In this document: piece by piece, positions 24,664-37,674 of the stretch
Layout of the letters: each line of letters starts with the position of its first letter
Position numbering within the stretch: the stretch's first letter is position 1
Origin: Rutidosis leptorrhynchoides
Lineage: Eukaryota; Streptophyta; Magnoliopsida; Asterales; Asteraceae
Assembly: GCF_046630445.1 (NCBI RefSeq)
Contig: NC_092334.1
Location: 106,636,501-106,700,500, forward strand
Direction: 5' to 3'
Length of the DNA stretch: 64,000 bases
Made by a program: the position numbers and the translations under genes
Notes under the pieces: model-generated
What the model was told of the DNA's origin: nothing
Database searches by the model: none
The model's input: only the letters and a program-made list of their open reading frames with translations

Positions 24664-26072
24664 CTTTTCCCTCTTGTGTAAAGTTAACATGAAAATTAAG
24701 TAGTACAAATTTTCATTTATGGTATTATATTGTTCAGGTGCAAAGGCATCTGCAATTAAGGATAGAAGCACAAGGAAAATACATGCAAACGATACTCGAA
24801 AAAGCTTGCCAAACCCTAGCTGGAGATCAAAGCATGGCTGCTGCTGCTGGTTACAATCATAATAGTATTAATGGTAATAAAGTGATTGGTGCAGGAATTG
24901 GAATTGGAATTGGAATGAATATGAATATGGGTATGAACATTAATGCAAGTACAAGTAATACTAATAATCATCTTGATCAAGCACCACAAGGACATAGAGG
25001 AGGCCATATGATGATGCTTCCTGGTGACCAAGTGACATCAGCTATCAAGGATTTTGGGTCCCTCAATTTTCCTTCTTTTCAAGACCTTAATCTTTATGGC
25101 ACTTCACCATCTCCATCACCGCCCGCCGTTGCAGCACCAGGTGGTGCTCTTCTTCATCCCTAAATTATGATCTTAATTACATATATCTGGGTGGGGTGTA
25201 CATAGTACAGAACCAAACCAAACTAATTCGGTTCTATTATGTTCCAAGTCCCAATTTGTAGTAGATAGTCGGATCGAGGACCGGACCAAATATTTTCGGT
25301 TTGATCCAGTTCGGTTCACTTATTTTTTGGTGTTATTTTCGGGTTCGATCCGGTCCGCCCGGACCGAAGATCGTAAATCTGACAAAATGTGAACCGAGGA
25401 CCGACCAAAATAGCTCGGTTCAGTTAGGGATCGCTCGGTTCCTTATTTTCGGTTCGGTTCCTTGGTTTTTTCCGAAACATGCACACCCTAATCCTAACCC
25501 TGATATATATCCTCACAAGAGGTCTCGGATGGTTCACGTACATCTAAGTAAAAACCTAAAGATTAAAACGATTATCCGTTTATTTTAATGTTCCCATATC
25601 TTTTTAAAGCGCTTCAACTTGAATAATTATCTGATTTTAATTCATGTGAGTTGGATATAGCACAGGTACTGCTGCAGCCCGAAAGAGCCCCTTAATGTGG
25701 TCAGACGATGAACTTCATCTTCAAGATGATCATCATCGTCCATCTGAACATCAACATCATCATCATCAACATCATATTGGAGTACTATCTAGCAATAGTT
25801 CTGAAGGAGCAGGAGACGGTTGCGATCTTGATTCGTCTGTCCAAGCGCATCTTTTTGAAACAAAGCCATTAACTTTAGGAAATATCGATCATCATCAACA
25901 TCAACATCATCTTGGTTTAGGACCGTTAGATCATCAAAAGAAGTTGGAGCGAACGTCTCCAAGAAGACCACCATTGTCGTCGAATAGTTCGATGGATAAC
26001 ATGAGGGCCACACTTTCTACTAATAGTAACTCAAATATGTCTCCACAAGGAAGAAGCTCTTCATTTGGGTAG
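23179..26072 (+). CDS. APL: APL-like MYB-CC (GARP) transcription factor, seven exons, 445 aa
   Basis: Exons by reading-frame and splice-site reasoning: 23179-23449, 23997-24073, 24198-24264, 24377-24446, 24544-24586, 24738-25140, 25666-26072 (stop included). All introns are GT...AG and phases agree. The protein starts MFHSKK and has a His/Asn-rich N-terminus (about 20-32). The single MYB/GARP DNA-binding domain spans about residues 67-120 (KPRLRWTVELHERFVDAV, then TLYHLKSHLQKFRLG). The MYB-CC coiled-coil region is about 162-205 (VQRRLHEQLEVQRHLQLRIE). A Gly/Asn/Met-rich stretch and a C-terminal SPRRPPL...RSSSFG tail follow. The start, domain order and tail match Arabidopsis APL, a nuclear factor required for phloem identity. 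The protein is longer than its relative mainly through His- and Asn-rich expansions. Orthology versus a close MYB-CC paralogue needs a tree. Confidence 0.88.
24597..24661. repeat. (TA)n microsatellite in intron 5 of the APL-like gene
   Basis: About 30 TA units beginning some ten bases after the 5' splice site of a 151-base intron, so they make up nearly half of it. Confidence 0.97.
25141..25665 (+). other. Intron 6 of the APL-like gene, with a CGGTTC/GGACCG-rich insert
   Basis: The intron begins gtggtg and ends gcacag. From about 25205 to 25490 it is full of ttcggttc, gaaccga and ccggtccgcccggaccg words, and ends near cgaaacatgcacaccctaa. This is the type of dispersed plant repeat often found near genes. 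If the intron were retained, translation would add GGALLHP and stop, removing the C-terminal tail. Confidence 0.55.
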
Positions 26073-27045
26073 CTAACAAGATTATACTGATATATACATA
26101 TATAAATGTTTGTGTGTTAGATTAAACATATAATCTTTTGAAAATTCAGAGACTATATATTACATATATAAAAGGTAGTTAAATGTAGCTATCTCCGAGT
26201 TTGTGGTTAATAATCATTTCAATGTATCAAATGCTTGTTAATTAACTTCTAATTTAGGTTGTGTTAGTGTTGAGATTCATAATAATGAATGTAAAGAACT
26301 TGGTGTTATATCAGAATTCATGCATTCATTCTGTAATTTCGGTTATTCGATTCGTTGGTCTTGCTGTAATTTACTTGAAAGTCATTTTCATTTCTGTTGG
26401 TTATGATCAAATATTTGCAATTTAATTCATGGTCCATATATGGAGTTCCTTTAATCTACACCCATGCATGTATGATGATTTATCCACATTTCTTATGCTT
26501 AAATACATTGCTACTTTTAGCCTTTCAAAAAAATAAATTGAAAAAAATATATTGCTACTGCAGATTTTGTTTATATATAAATAAATACTTTTGGTCTTTT
26601 AGAATCAAACTTATGATGATGATATGTCTCATTACGAAGCACTAATAAGCTCCACAATAACCGTACTTGTTGACTAGTTAATCAGTATCACTCACAAAGG
26701 GGTTTTACTTTTTGAGTTAATGCAAAGGTCTTTGAGTAGTTTATTGTATCGGATGACGATTCTCTATCTGGTAACTCATATTACAACTGAAGTGTAATTA
26801 GTTTTACGTCACTTATTCTATGTAGGAACCGATCAAGTATGTGAGATTCGTGGCATTATGTAGAGATGAGGGATTATGGATGAATTCTATCTCAAAAGAA
26901 AATCCCTTTATCATTTTTCCTACATGACAAATTATAGGAATGAGTTATAAACATAAATGGATTGTTTGTAGTATGAATTAAGCTATGAGAAGAAGTGTGC
27001 CTGTATTGTTATAATTCAGTAGGCTTATAACTACCTTTAGTGGTC
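26073..27045. other. Downstream flank of the APL-like gene, no further gene recognised
   Basis: AT-rich 3' UTR and spacer. The ORFs present are short and low-complexity. A credible polyadenylation site cannot be picked out. Confidence 0.5.
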
Positions 27046-27438
27046 TGATTTTTGGCTATAGAATACTAATTAAAGAAAAGAGTGAATATGAAATATGTAT
27101 ATTATATCAAGAAGTATATGTGAGAATTATATTATGAATCTTATCTCTGCACCACACACACATATATACTACATAATTTTTACTGTACAATATTTGAATA
27201 TTAATATATATAGCATCCATATTTGACTATATTTGTTCAACAAAATTGTCTATACATTGCATGTAATTTTCGTAACACTCCCCCTTGGATAGCAATTTTG
27301 TTTTGTTGGAGATCAACGGTAAGTTACTACATCGTTAAAAACCTTGCTAAAGAAAATCCAGTGGGAAAAAACTTTAGCTAAGGGAAAAAGATTGCAGTAT
27401 AGAGTTGACTCCCCCTCAAGTAGGCATCGCCTCAGCTG

Positions 27439-28323
27439 TTACATCTTTTGAACATGCCTCATGCCGATATTGTGAATGTGTGTTCTGAAAATAGCAGTTG
27501 AAAATGCTTTCGTGAAAAGATCAGCAGAGTTTTTGCTAGATTGAACATATCTCATTTCAATCTGGTTACCCTTAATGAGATTTTGAGTGTATGAGAAGAA
27601 TCTAGGAGGTATGTATTTTGTTCGGTCACTTTTGATATACCCTTCTTTTATCTGTGCTATGCAAGCTACATTATCTTCATAGATAGTTGTTGGACTTTTA
27701 TCGTGTTCTAGTCCACAAGAATCAGTAATGAGTTGTGTCATTGATCTCAACCAAAAACATTCCCGAGTAGCTTCATGTAATGCAATTACTTCGGCATGAT
27801 TTGATGATGTTGCAACAAGTGTTTGTTTTTGAGAACGCCATGATATTGCAGTACCTCCATTTAGGAATACATATCCATTTTGAGATTTAGCTTTATGTGG
27901 ATCAGATAAGTAACCTGCATCTGCATAACCAACTAAATCTTGTTTTGATTCATTAGAATAAAATAATCCTAAATCATTAGTTCCTCGAAGGTATCGAAAA
28001 ATGTGTTTGATCCCATTCCAATGTCTTTTGGTAGGAGCTGAGCTGAATCTTACCAACAAATTAACTGCAAAAGAAATGTCAGGTCTTGTACTATTTGTAA
28101 GATACATAAGAGCTCCAATTGCACTAAGATATGGTACTTCTGGTCCCAGGATATCTTCATGATCTTTACAGGGACGAAATGGATCAGTGTCAATATTAAG
28201 TGATCTAACAACCATAGGAGTACTTAATGGTTTTGCATTGTTCATATTGAAACGTTTTAAAATCTTTTCCGTATAAGTTGTTTGATGTACAAGTAAACCA
28301 TTAGGCATATGCTCAATCTGCAA
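27439..28323 (-). pseudogene. Copia RNase H and end of RT
   Basis: A 294-aa segment with MQIEHMPNGLLVHQTTYTEK, the STRPDISFAVN region, GYADAGYLSD (RNase H first Asp, usually DADW/DADY), SSNHAEVIALHEATRECFWL and the DLFTKAF tail typical of Copia elements. It is separated from the upstream RT segment by one in-frame TGA near 28345 in a run that otherwise stays open. It is a degraded but well recognisable C-terminus of pol. Confidence 0.88.
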
Positions 28324-28344
28324 ACCAAGGCAATACTTGGTTTT

Positions 28345-28999
<655 letters not shown>

Positions 29000-29085
29000 A
29001 GTTTCATATCTTTAGGTGTGAGAATGATAGATCCGAAAACTTTTCTTTTATTGAGCGATTCAAATTCAGCTCGTATTGCTCCTTT

Positions 29086-30015
29086 TCAATGATCCCAATC
29101 ATGTCTACTTTGACATTCCATGACAGATTTTGGTTCAGGATCATCATCATCATTCATGATGTCATATGCAACATTATATGAAAATATCTCATCTAGATTT
29201 TTCATTTCATTTCGGTTCCATAATATTTTTGAATGTGCATAATTGATTGAAAATTCCGTATTGACATTATCAATCTCCTCTGCAGAAGGAGTATTGATTT
29301 GTGGTTCTTCTTGAACACTTTCTTTTACCTCATTATCAGCTGATTTTCTTTTTCGAGAATTTTTATCTTTGGAAGCAATTGGTCTTCCACGTTTCTGGCG
29401 TGGCAAAGACCCAAGAGCGACATTATTGCCAGCTTTTGGAATTTCAATTCGAGCTAGAGCATTTGCTGCTAGTATATATGATTTAGTCACTCTTTTTGTA
29501 TCTGTAAATGCATCAGGCAATTTATTCGCAAGTTCTTGCATATGCATGATTTTTTGAACTTCGGTCTCGCATTCTTTTGTGCGAGAATCAAGATACATTA
29601 ATTGAGGTTCACACCATGAAACATCATTTTCTTTATTTCTTATTTCTCCCCCTAATCTAGAGAACAATGTTTCATTAAAGTGACAATCAGCAAAACGTAT
29701 TGTAAAAACATCACCCGTCATGGGTTCAATATATCTTATAATTGAAGATGTTTCATATCCAACATATATTCTCATCCTTCTTTGAGGACCCATTTTAGTG
29801 CGCTGTGGTGGTGCGATAGGAACATAAACCGCACAACCAAATGTTCTAAGGTGGAAAATATTTGGCTGATGGGCAAAAGCAAGTTGCAAGGGAGAATATG
29901 TATGACTTGCACTTGGTCTAATGTGAATTAATGATGCAGCATGTAAAATTGCATGACCCCATACAGATACTGAGAGTTTTATTCTCATTATCAATGGTCT
30001 AGCTATTAACTGCAA
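29086..30015 (-). pseudogene. Copia integrase C-terminal part and linker
   Basis: A 309-aa segment with VWGHAILHAASLIHIRPSA, HLRTFGCAVYVPIAPPQRTK, RIYVGYETSSIIRYIEP and HFNETLF. It is followed by a Lys/Ser-rich linker (RQKRGRPIASKDKNSRKRKS) leading into RT. The order is typical of Copia integrase. It is broken from the upstream part at about 30015-30024 and ends at a stop near 29086 where the RT N-terminus should continue (SRHDWDH). Confidence 0.82.
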
Positions 30016-30023
30016 TCGTTTAA

Positions 30024-31028
30024 TTAGTGATTTAAACCATTTTGTGTATGTACATGAGCAACAGGATGTTCAACAACATTCCCAATAGACATGCAAAAAT
30101 CATTAAATGCTTGAGATGTAAACTCACCAGCATTATCCAATCTCACCCTTTTAATAGTATAATCACGGAAATGTGCTCTCAATTTAATAATTTGAGCAAG
30201 AAATTTTGCAAATGCCATGTTTCAACTTGATAATAGACAAACATGAGACCATCTACTAGATGCGTCTATTAGGACCATGAAATATCTAAATGGTCCACTT
30301 GGTGGATGAATTGGTCCACATATATCACCTTGAATTCTTTCAAGAAACATTGGTAATTCTTTTTCAACCTTAAGAGGTGATGGTCTTATTATCAATTTTC
30401 CAAGTGAGCATGATGTACATGGGATAATTGCATCATGAGGGATCTTTTGATCCGTCAATGGATGTCCATGTGTATTTTGAATTATTCTTTTCATCATTGT
30501 TGATCCTGGCTGGCCTAATCTTTCATGCCACAGATTTATCATTACAGGATCACATGCCTTTTCATTAACTATCATGTGTGTTTCTGGTACATTTATATAT
30601 GTATAATGTAAACCAGAACTAAGTCTTGGTAGTTTTTCAATCACATGCTTCTTGTCAGTGATACTTAAATATTTATCATTTTCTGTAGTCACTGACTGAT
30701 AATCATATCCATTTTGGTATATGTCAGAGAAGCTTAACAAATTTCTCTTTGACATGGGAGAAAATAAGGCATTTTTTATCAGAAAATTTGTGCCATTTGG
30801 TAACATGAATTTTGCCTTTCCCATTCCTTTTATTAAATCCGCAGGACCTGATATAGTATGTACCGTTCCTTCTGTTGCTTTAAAATTGGTGAAATATTTT
30901 TTAGATTTGAGTATAGTGTGTGTGGTACCACTGTCTGCAATACAAAGATCATCACCATTTGACTGATTTTGCACTCCAGTAGTGTACATCATGAACTTCA
31001 AAATATGAGAAACAAATAATGAGTACAT
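30024..31028 (-). pseudogene. Copia protease and integrase N-terminal/core part
   Basis: Two adjacent open segments (31028-30222 and 30218-30024). The first has protease motif ADSGTTHTIL, LLSFSDI, the GAG-pre-integrase/HHCC region (WHERLGQPG, CTSCSLGK) and the start of the catalytic core (GDICGPIHPPSGPFRYFMVL). The second carries VRLDNAGEFTSQAFNDFC with the second catalytic Asp and ends HTQNGLNH, which differs from the usual PYTHTQNG-[AVL]E context where the catalytic Glu should follow. A stop replaces part of the core near 30222. Confidence 0.82.
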
Positions 31029-31161
31029 AATTCATCAATATATTACATTCAAAAATATGTTATAAACGAAAATACATAATAAGGAAACATATAGTAAAGT
31101 AGATATGGTATAGATCGCAAATCTACATCCATTTATTTGATATGGACATATAATAGGAAAT

Positions 31162-31820
31162 TTATTCATTAAAGTAGTCACTTGTTGGCTCAGTGACTTT
31201 TGTATCAAGGTCATCCACAAGGTTTACCTCTTTTCCTTTTCCTTTTAGGGATTTCTGATATTGATTAACAGAATATTGATTTGTTCGACAGTTTTTAGAC
31301 CAATGTCCAATTTTACCACATCGATAACAAGAATCTTCAATATTCTTTGAAGAGCTTCCTTTAACATTATGATTTGTGGGATTGTATGGTGGTTGAAATT
31401 TATAATTATGTGGATTATTATTTCTTTGTCCACGATCACGACCACCGTAACCATTACGACCACGACCACCACCACGACCATTACCATATGGGTGATTTCG
31501 AACATAGTTATGATTTTTATTATTGTTACGGTAATTTCTATGATGATGGTTTTGGCCAATATGACCACGACCTCGCCCACGTCCTCGTCCAGGTGCATTT
31601 ATTTTTTTTATTATTATTGTTAATAGCATTAGCTTCAGGGAATACTAGCACACCCGTAGGACGAGATTCTTGATTCTTCATCAGTAATTCTTTATTCACT
31701 TCAGCAACTAAGAGATAAGTTTGAAGTTTGGAAAAAGTTTTGTAATTCTGCAATCTTAAATTTTCTTGTATAGTAATGTTTGCAGAATGCATTGTGGAGA
31801 AAGTTTTTTCCATCATATCT
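31162..31820 (-). pseudogene. Copia gag C-terminal part with zinc knuckle
   Basis: Segments in two frames cover the gag tail: DMMEKTFSTMHSANITIQEN (near 31816), an Arg/Gly/Asn-rich region (RGRGRGRGHIGQNHHHRNYR) and the knuckle CYRCGKIGHWSKNC (C-X2-C-X4-H-X4-C). A frameshift lies around an A-run near 31600. The upstream half of gag is at 36230-36625, on the other side of the inserted LTR. Confidence 0.8.
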
Positions 31821-31922
31821 GTGACGACCCGGGAATTTCTGACCAAATTTAAACTTAATCTTTATATGATTTCGACACGATACGCAAAGTCTGTGATGTT
31901 GAGTCTCAAAAATTTTGAACTG

Positions 31923-31923
<1 letters not shown>

Positions 31924-31982
<59 letters not shown>
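31924..31982. repeat. (TA)n microsatellite in solo LTR
   Basis: Perfect TA run near the LTR 5' end. Confidence 0.97.
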
Positions 31983-31988
<6 letters not shown>

Positions 31989-34344
31989 GACCTTTAACTG
32001 TTCCCGACGATTCACGAACAATTATGTGTAAATAAATAAGTAAATAAAAATATATGTAAATATAAATATAAGTATAAATATTAAATTGAATTAATATAAT
32101 ACCATTTAATCAAATTGATTTAAACATGTAAAGTAATTTACAAAATAAATAAGATGTTATTAAAATAAATATATAAATACATATATGAATTCAGTACACA
32201 AGTAACATTATGTGTATGTTGTAATATATCTAAAATATATAAATATTAAATGTTCAAATGTGTTATTATAGGTATACATCATTACTAAAATGTAATATTA
32301 TTATTATATTAAATTTAATTACGAGTTAAAAATATAGTGTTATATTACTTTCGTTATTAATGTTGATATCAGTATTACTAATAGTATTAATTTAATATAT
32401 AGGTATATATATGTATGAGAGTTGGTATGTATAAATTGTTATAGCAATATTAATATTATTACTTTCATTGTTATTAATATTATTATTTGTATTATTAAAA
32501 CATGTAACATGTTAATAATTGTATTATTATTTGATATTATCAATTAGAATCATTATTATTATTATCAATATTATTATTATAAAAGTAATATAATTTAATA
32601 TTATCATTAATAACGTTTTTACTAACAATTATTGTTATCATTATTACTATTAATATTATTATTAGTATGATAATTATTATTAATATTAATAGTATTATTA
32701 TTTAATATATTATATATTTTATAGATTATATTGTTATTTTTAGTATTTTAATTATTAAAAATATATATATTTATATTTATATCTATAAATAAATACGTAT
32801 AAAGGAAAATTGGATCGAATTCTGTTTCTTGTTGCAATCTAAAGGTAAGTAACTTTTGTTTCTTACTCCTAAATGGTTATACATCATAATCGATCATACA
32901 ATTTGTTAAAAATCAATCGAGCTTTATATTATTCCATCAATTATACTGCTTCCTGCCAAAATCTTCTGATGATTCTTAAACTGTTAAGGTATTGATTTCT
33001 GTTGTGTATCAACATCAATTACTATTTCATCTGTTCTTCCTGTCTGTAAGATTGTACCCGATGGCATAAAATTCTCAATGCTAACAAAACTGATCAATCA
33101 CCTTTATTAACTCCATAATACCACATAATATCATTAGGTGTTCAAACCAGAATCCTCACCCATTTATTAGTACTGTTCTCGCTAGTAATCAAGAATCAAA
33201 ATACACACCTCACATGAACTAAAGGGTAAACTATTAATATTGAACCCATTTACCTTTACAACCAGTGCTCCCTTTCGTTCCCGTCTTTTCCTCTTTGTCG
33301 AACACCACTCTCATATTTTTTTTTTTGTTGTTGTTGTTGTCAACTAGCCATCTAACAACCATGACACCCATTAACCCACAACCATTAACTTAATTATAAC
33401 TCCCTCGTTCTTCTGTTTTTTCTTTGATCATCAACCACCTTGAAATCCATATCACCAAACGAGCCACTATTTCATCACCGCAACAACCGTAAGCAACTTT
33501 CACCTGCACTCTATTTCTGTTTCAAAAGTCGCTAACCACCACACCACAACTATTTGCACGTTATTAATGATAACTGCTATCTCGTTTCTGTTTTTGATTT
33601 AAAAATGATCACCACCACCATCTTAAACTCACTACAACAACTCACTTCGGATCGATTGAATGAAAAAGATGAATGAATGATGGTGGTATGCTTGTTAAAT
33701 AAAAATGATGATGATGAATCGAGCATTATATATACGCAGATTAAAACTTTTAATGTATTGAAGTCTTTTATAAAAAGGCTTTATAAAAGTTTGAGACAAG
33801 TGGTGCTTGTGTGACAACCATGGCCGACATAGTGGAACATGTTAATATCATAATGAATTGTTTATTCCTACAAAGTAATATTTAGGTTAATGGAGGATGA
33901 TGTAAGGATGAGATAAGTGATGATGGATGAAGATAGAATATGAAAAACGATGATTATGTATGATATCAATGATGATGACCATACATGATCATGATGATGA
34001 TGAAGTCAATAAGATGATGATGATGATATGGTGAGGTAATAAACGATAACGATGACGAAGGAGGTAAAGTTAACGAGTTAATGATGATGATGAGATAATA
34101 ATGATAAAGGTCACGGTGATGATGATGCTATGATCATGTTAATGATCATGATGTTGATAATGATAGCCGATGGTGTTTGATGATGATAGCAACAAGGATG
34201 ATGAAGTTTAAACAACGATTATGTGATCTTGTTATTTCCTGTTACCTTTCGACTAGAACCCATTACATGCTCCTATTTCTTTTACTTTAAAATGATAAAA
34301 AAAAATAGGTTAAATTAAATAAAAGTGGGGATAATTCAAGATGG

Positions 34345-34420
34345 TAACTAGTGGTGCAATGGTATAGAGTGTTGGTGTTTAAGCAAGGGGTCACAGGTTC
34401 AATCCTGGTCTGTGACATAT
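34345..34420 (+). repeat. tRNA-like module with Pol III A/B-box-like words
   Basis: TAGTGGTGCAATGG (A-box-like, about 34349) and GGTTCAATCC (B-box-like, 34396-34405) are spaced as in tRNA-derived SINE heads, followed by a T-run. It is not a foldable full tRNA. It may be the head of a decayed SINE inside the LTR. Confidence 0.45.
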
Positions 34421-34514
34421 TTTTTTCTATAAAAGAAGAAGAAGAAGAAATAGAAACAGAAGGAACGGTTTAAGTATGTTTGGGTTACAATTAAATACAG
34501 GAAAAACATAAGCA

Positions 34515-34580
34515 GACGAGTGGTGGAGGGTGTAGCGAGTGTACGAGAGGTCATGGGTTCGAGCTCGTACTGAGACAGTC
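34515..34580 (+). repeat. Second tRNA-like module
   Basis: AGTGGTGGAGGG (A-box-like) followed 25 bases later by GGGTTCGAGCTC (B-box-like, about 34555-34566), roughly 160 bases after the first module. Confidence 0.4.
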
Positions 34581-34621
34581 TAATTTTTGTTGGAAGCTTA
34601 TACTCTTAAGGTAGTATTTAC

Positions 34622-34731
<110 letters not shown>

Positions 34732-35046
34732 GATATGGTCCTTTTGTTAGTTATTAATATGATTGATAGCGTTAAGTTCATTAATGTAAATTACGATATT
34801 ATCATTTTTATTATTATTAGTATTATCATTTACAAACACTAATAGTATTATCATTTCTAATATTATTATTATTAGTATCATAACTATTAATACCCTTATT
34901 CTAGTACTATTATAATAAATATTTTTCAAACAAAAGAAAATTTTATAAGAATATATTTATTACCTAAGTATACTAATATTACATTTTAACTAATATAATG
35001 TCATCTATATTGATATAACGTTAATTAAACTATAAATCAAATGAAC

Positions 35047-35052
<6 letters not shown>

Positions 35053-35125
<73 letters not shown>
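35053..35125. repeat. (TA)n microsatellite in solo LTR
   Basis: Perfect TA run near the LTR 3' third. Confidence 0.97.
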
Positions 35126-35128
<3 letters not shown>

Positions 35129-35284
35129 CTTAATAATAAACTAAAGATATATAAATTCGATTACAAGTATATGTATTAATGCATATACAAATGATATAGG
35201 TTCGTGAATCCGAGCTAGGTTCGTGAATCCGAGCCCAATCCTACTTTTGTTCAATGACGTCATATGTATTTTTACTACAAAATA

Positions 35285-35640
35285 CAGTATGGTGAGTTTC
35301 ATTCGCCCTTTTTACTCTTTACATTTTTGGCCTGAGAATACATGCAAATGCTTTATTAACTGTTTTACAATATTTATATGCGTGAGTTTCATTCGCCCTT
35401 TTTACTCTTTACATTTTTAGCCTGAGAATACATGCAAATGCTTTATTAACTGTTTTACAATATTTATATGCGTGAGTTTCATTCGCCCTTTTTACTCTTT
35501 ACATTTTTGGCCTGAGAATACATGCAAATGCTTTATTAACTGTTTTACAATATTTATATGCGTGAGTTTTCATTGCCTTTTTACCCTTTATATTTTTGGG
35601 CTGAGAATACATGCGATGTTTTTATAACTGTTTTACGAAA
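35285..35640 (+). repeat. 90-bp tandem repeat, three near-identical units plus a diverged fourth
   Basis: Units begin (g)tgagtttcattcgcccttt at about 35291, 35381 and 35471, with a diverged copy at 35561. The chromovirus LTR at 60049-63804 has a single copy at the same place (about 62983-63070), so the array expanded in this LTR. Confidence 0.93.
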
Positions 35641-36229
35641 TAGACACAAGTAATTGAAACTACATTATATGGTTGAATGATCGAAATCGAATATGCCCCT
35701 TTTTATTAAGTCTGGTAATCTAAGAATTAGGGAACAGACACCCTAATTGACGCGAACTCTAAAGATAGATCTATCGGGCCCAACAAGCCCCATCCAAAGT
35801 ACCGAATGCTTTAGTACTTCGAAATTTATATCATGTCCGAAGGAGGATCCCGGAATGATGGGGATATTCTTATATGTATATTGTGAATGTCGGTTACCAG
35901 GTGTTCAATCCATATGAATGATATTTTTATCTCTATGCATGGGACGTATGTTTATGAGAAATGGAAATATGAAATCTTGTGGTCTATTAAAATTATGAAA
36001 TGATTATTTATGTTAAACTAATGAACTCACCAACCTTTTGGTTGACACTTTAAAGCATGTTTATTCTCAGGTATGAAAGAAATCTTCCGCTGTGCATTTG
36101 CTCATTTTAAAGATATTACATGGAGTCGTTCAGGGCATATAGAGGTCCGTTCATCGCAATGGTACCAAATGTTATTGTATTCGTTCAGGAAGAATTTGGA
36201 CGGGGTATGACAATATCAGCATCACTTAT

Positions 36230-36625
36230 TTATTGACCACAGAATTGAAGCTTTGAACGGATCTTGAACATGGCCGAGCTGTATTCACTTACCTTTTTAA
36301 AGTCTTGGAACCTTAGATTTCTCCATTCTTCCCTCGCAGCTGGGAGTAATATTTTCTTTTGATTATCGAATCTACTCTTGATACTTTCCCATAAAACATG
36401 TGGATCTTTGATAGTGAGATACATATGTTTTAAGGTGATATCAATATGTTTGCGAATAAAAGCAATTGATTTTAATTTATCTTGATCAAAACAAGTATTG
36501 TTTTCTTTTAAAGTTTCAAGAATACCCAATGATCCAAGATTTATTTCTACATCCATGACCCATGATGTGTAGTTTGTTCCCGATACGTCTAGGGCATCAA
36601 ACTCAAGCTTTGATAAGTTTGACAT
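36230..36625 (-). pseudogene. Copia gag N-terminal part
   Basis: A 131-aa segment starting MSNLSKLEFDALDVSGTNYT. It contains the UBN2/gag-polypeptide region of Copia elements (YTSWVMDVEINL, LWESIKSRFDNQ, LPAAREEWRNLRFQDFKKVS). It ends a few codons before the solo-LTR insertion point at 36213. The start codon is natural for the family. Confidence 0.85.
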
Positions 36626-36841
36626 TTTCTATTTTCAGAAAGATGAACAACATAAATTATAATCATAATCAATTTCTAATCATAGACAAATAATAAAATG
36701 AAATTAGAATTATTTTAAATTCATAAGTAGCAAACAACAGAATAATGGCATGATTACAAATGATAAAACCACAAGAGCAGGATAGAATATAGGTTCACCC
36801 GGTGGTATATTAGTAACAATGATGATAGTTAGTATGACCAA
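36626..36841 (-). other. Copia 5' untranslated remnant
   Basis: AT-rich leader upstream of the gag ATG, ending at the Tekay LTR edge. No PBS remains. Confidence 0.6.
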
Positions 36842-36905
36842 TATGTAACAGCTCGACTTCATTAATCCAAAAACACCCTAATTTTTTTTTTCCGGGACTA
36901 TACAT

Positions 36906-36984
36906 CTGGACGGCGTCCAGAATTCTGGACGGCGTCCCGTAACGAAGGCTTGGACAGCCTCCAACCTTTTGGGATGGCGTCCCA
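36906..36984. repeat. GGACG-N-CGTCC palindrome cluster in Tekay LTR
   Basis: CTGGACGGCGTCCAG (36906-36920; 7-bp arms, 1-base centre) and CTGGACGGCGTCCC (36925-36938), then TTGGACAGCCTCCAA and TGGGATGGCGTCCCA (36970-36984). More lie at the other LTR end, TGGGACGACGTCCCA at 55675-55689 and CTGGACGGCGTCCCA at 55695-55709, and at 38831-38847. Confidence 0.88.
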
Positions 36985-37674
36985 ATGAACTGCCATGTTC
37001 TGATCTCGGGTTCCAATTTACACAAGCGGAAATCCCGCTTTCCGACACTTTTAAACGAAAACCCTTTTACTACAAGTCATAATAAGTAAAACTAAGAGGT
37101 TTCTATCATCAAAACAAGTTTTACATCACCGAGCCCACAAACGCCCATTTTACAAGTTTCGTTCAAAATACAAGTTTCGACCTTAAGAGTTTAAATTCCA
37201 AACGACACCTAGAGCACGGTGTTTGGGGTTAAACTACCCAATCTCGGTCAAACTTCAAAAGCTAATCACCCAAGCATCCCCTATCAAAACAAGCGGGAGG
37301 CCACTAATCCAATTGAATACCTTTGCCTTTATCCAAGCCCGAGCCTAAAAAGATAAACAACGAGAGGGTAAGCTAAAGCTTAGTGAGTGCAATAGTTATA
37401 CATATACATATATAACCTACTTACTTGCATTACTTACACAATACCGCACACAAGCTAGCAATTCGACAACCATGCAAAACATTATGCATATACCAATATC
37501 CGCAATTCACAATGAGCTAGCAATACCAATAGCATATAGTTCATAATTAAATATGCTAATACAAAATTCATACAACCATGGTTAACCAATCGTACTAGGG
37601 AACGGTGTTCGTAAAAGACCGTCGGAGTTCATAACATCCATTAGTGTTACTTAAACACCACGTAATCGATAATC

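Noticed and set aside
26397..26645. 82-aa ORF downstream of APL
   Set aside because: Low complexity, no motif, no conserved start context.
34345..34580. Functional tRNA gene
   Set aside because: A- and B-box-like words are present, but I could not form acceptor and anticodon stems.
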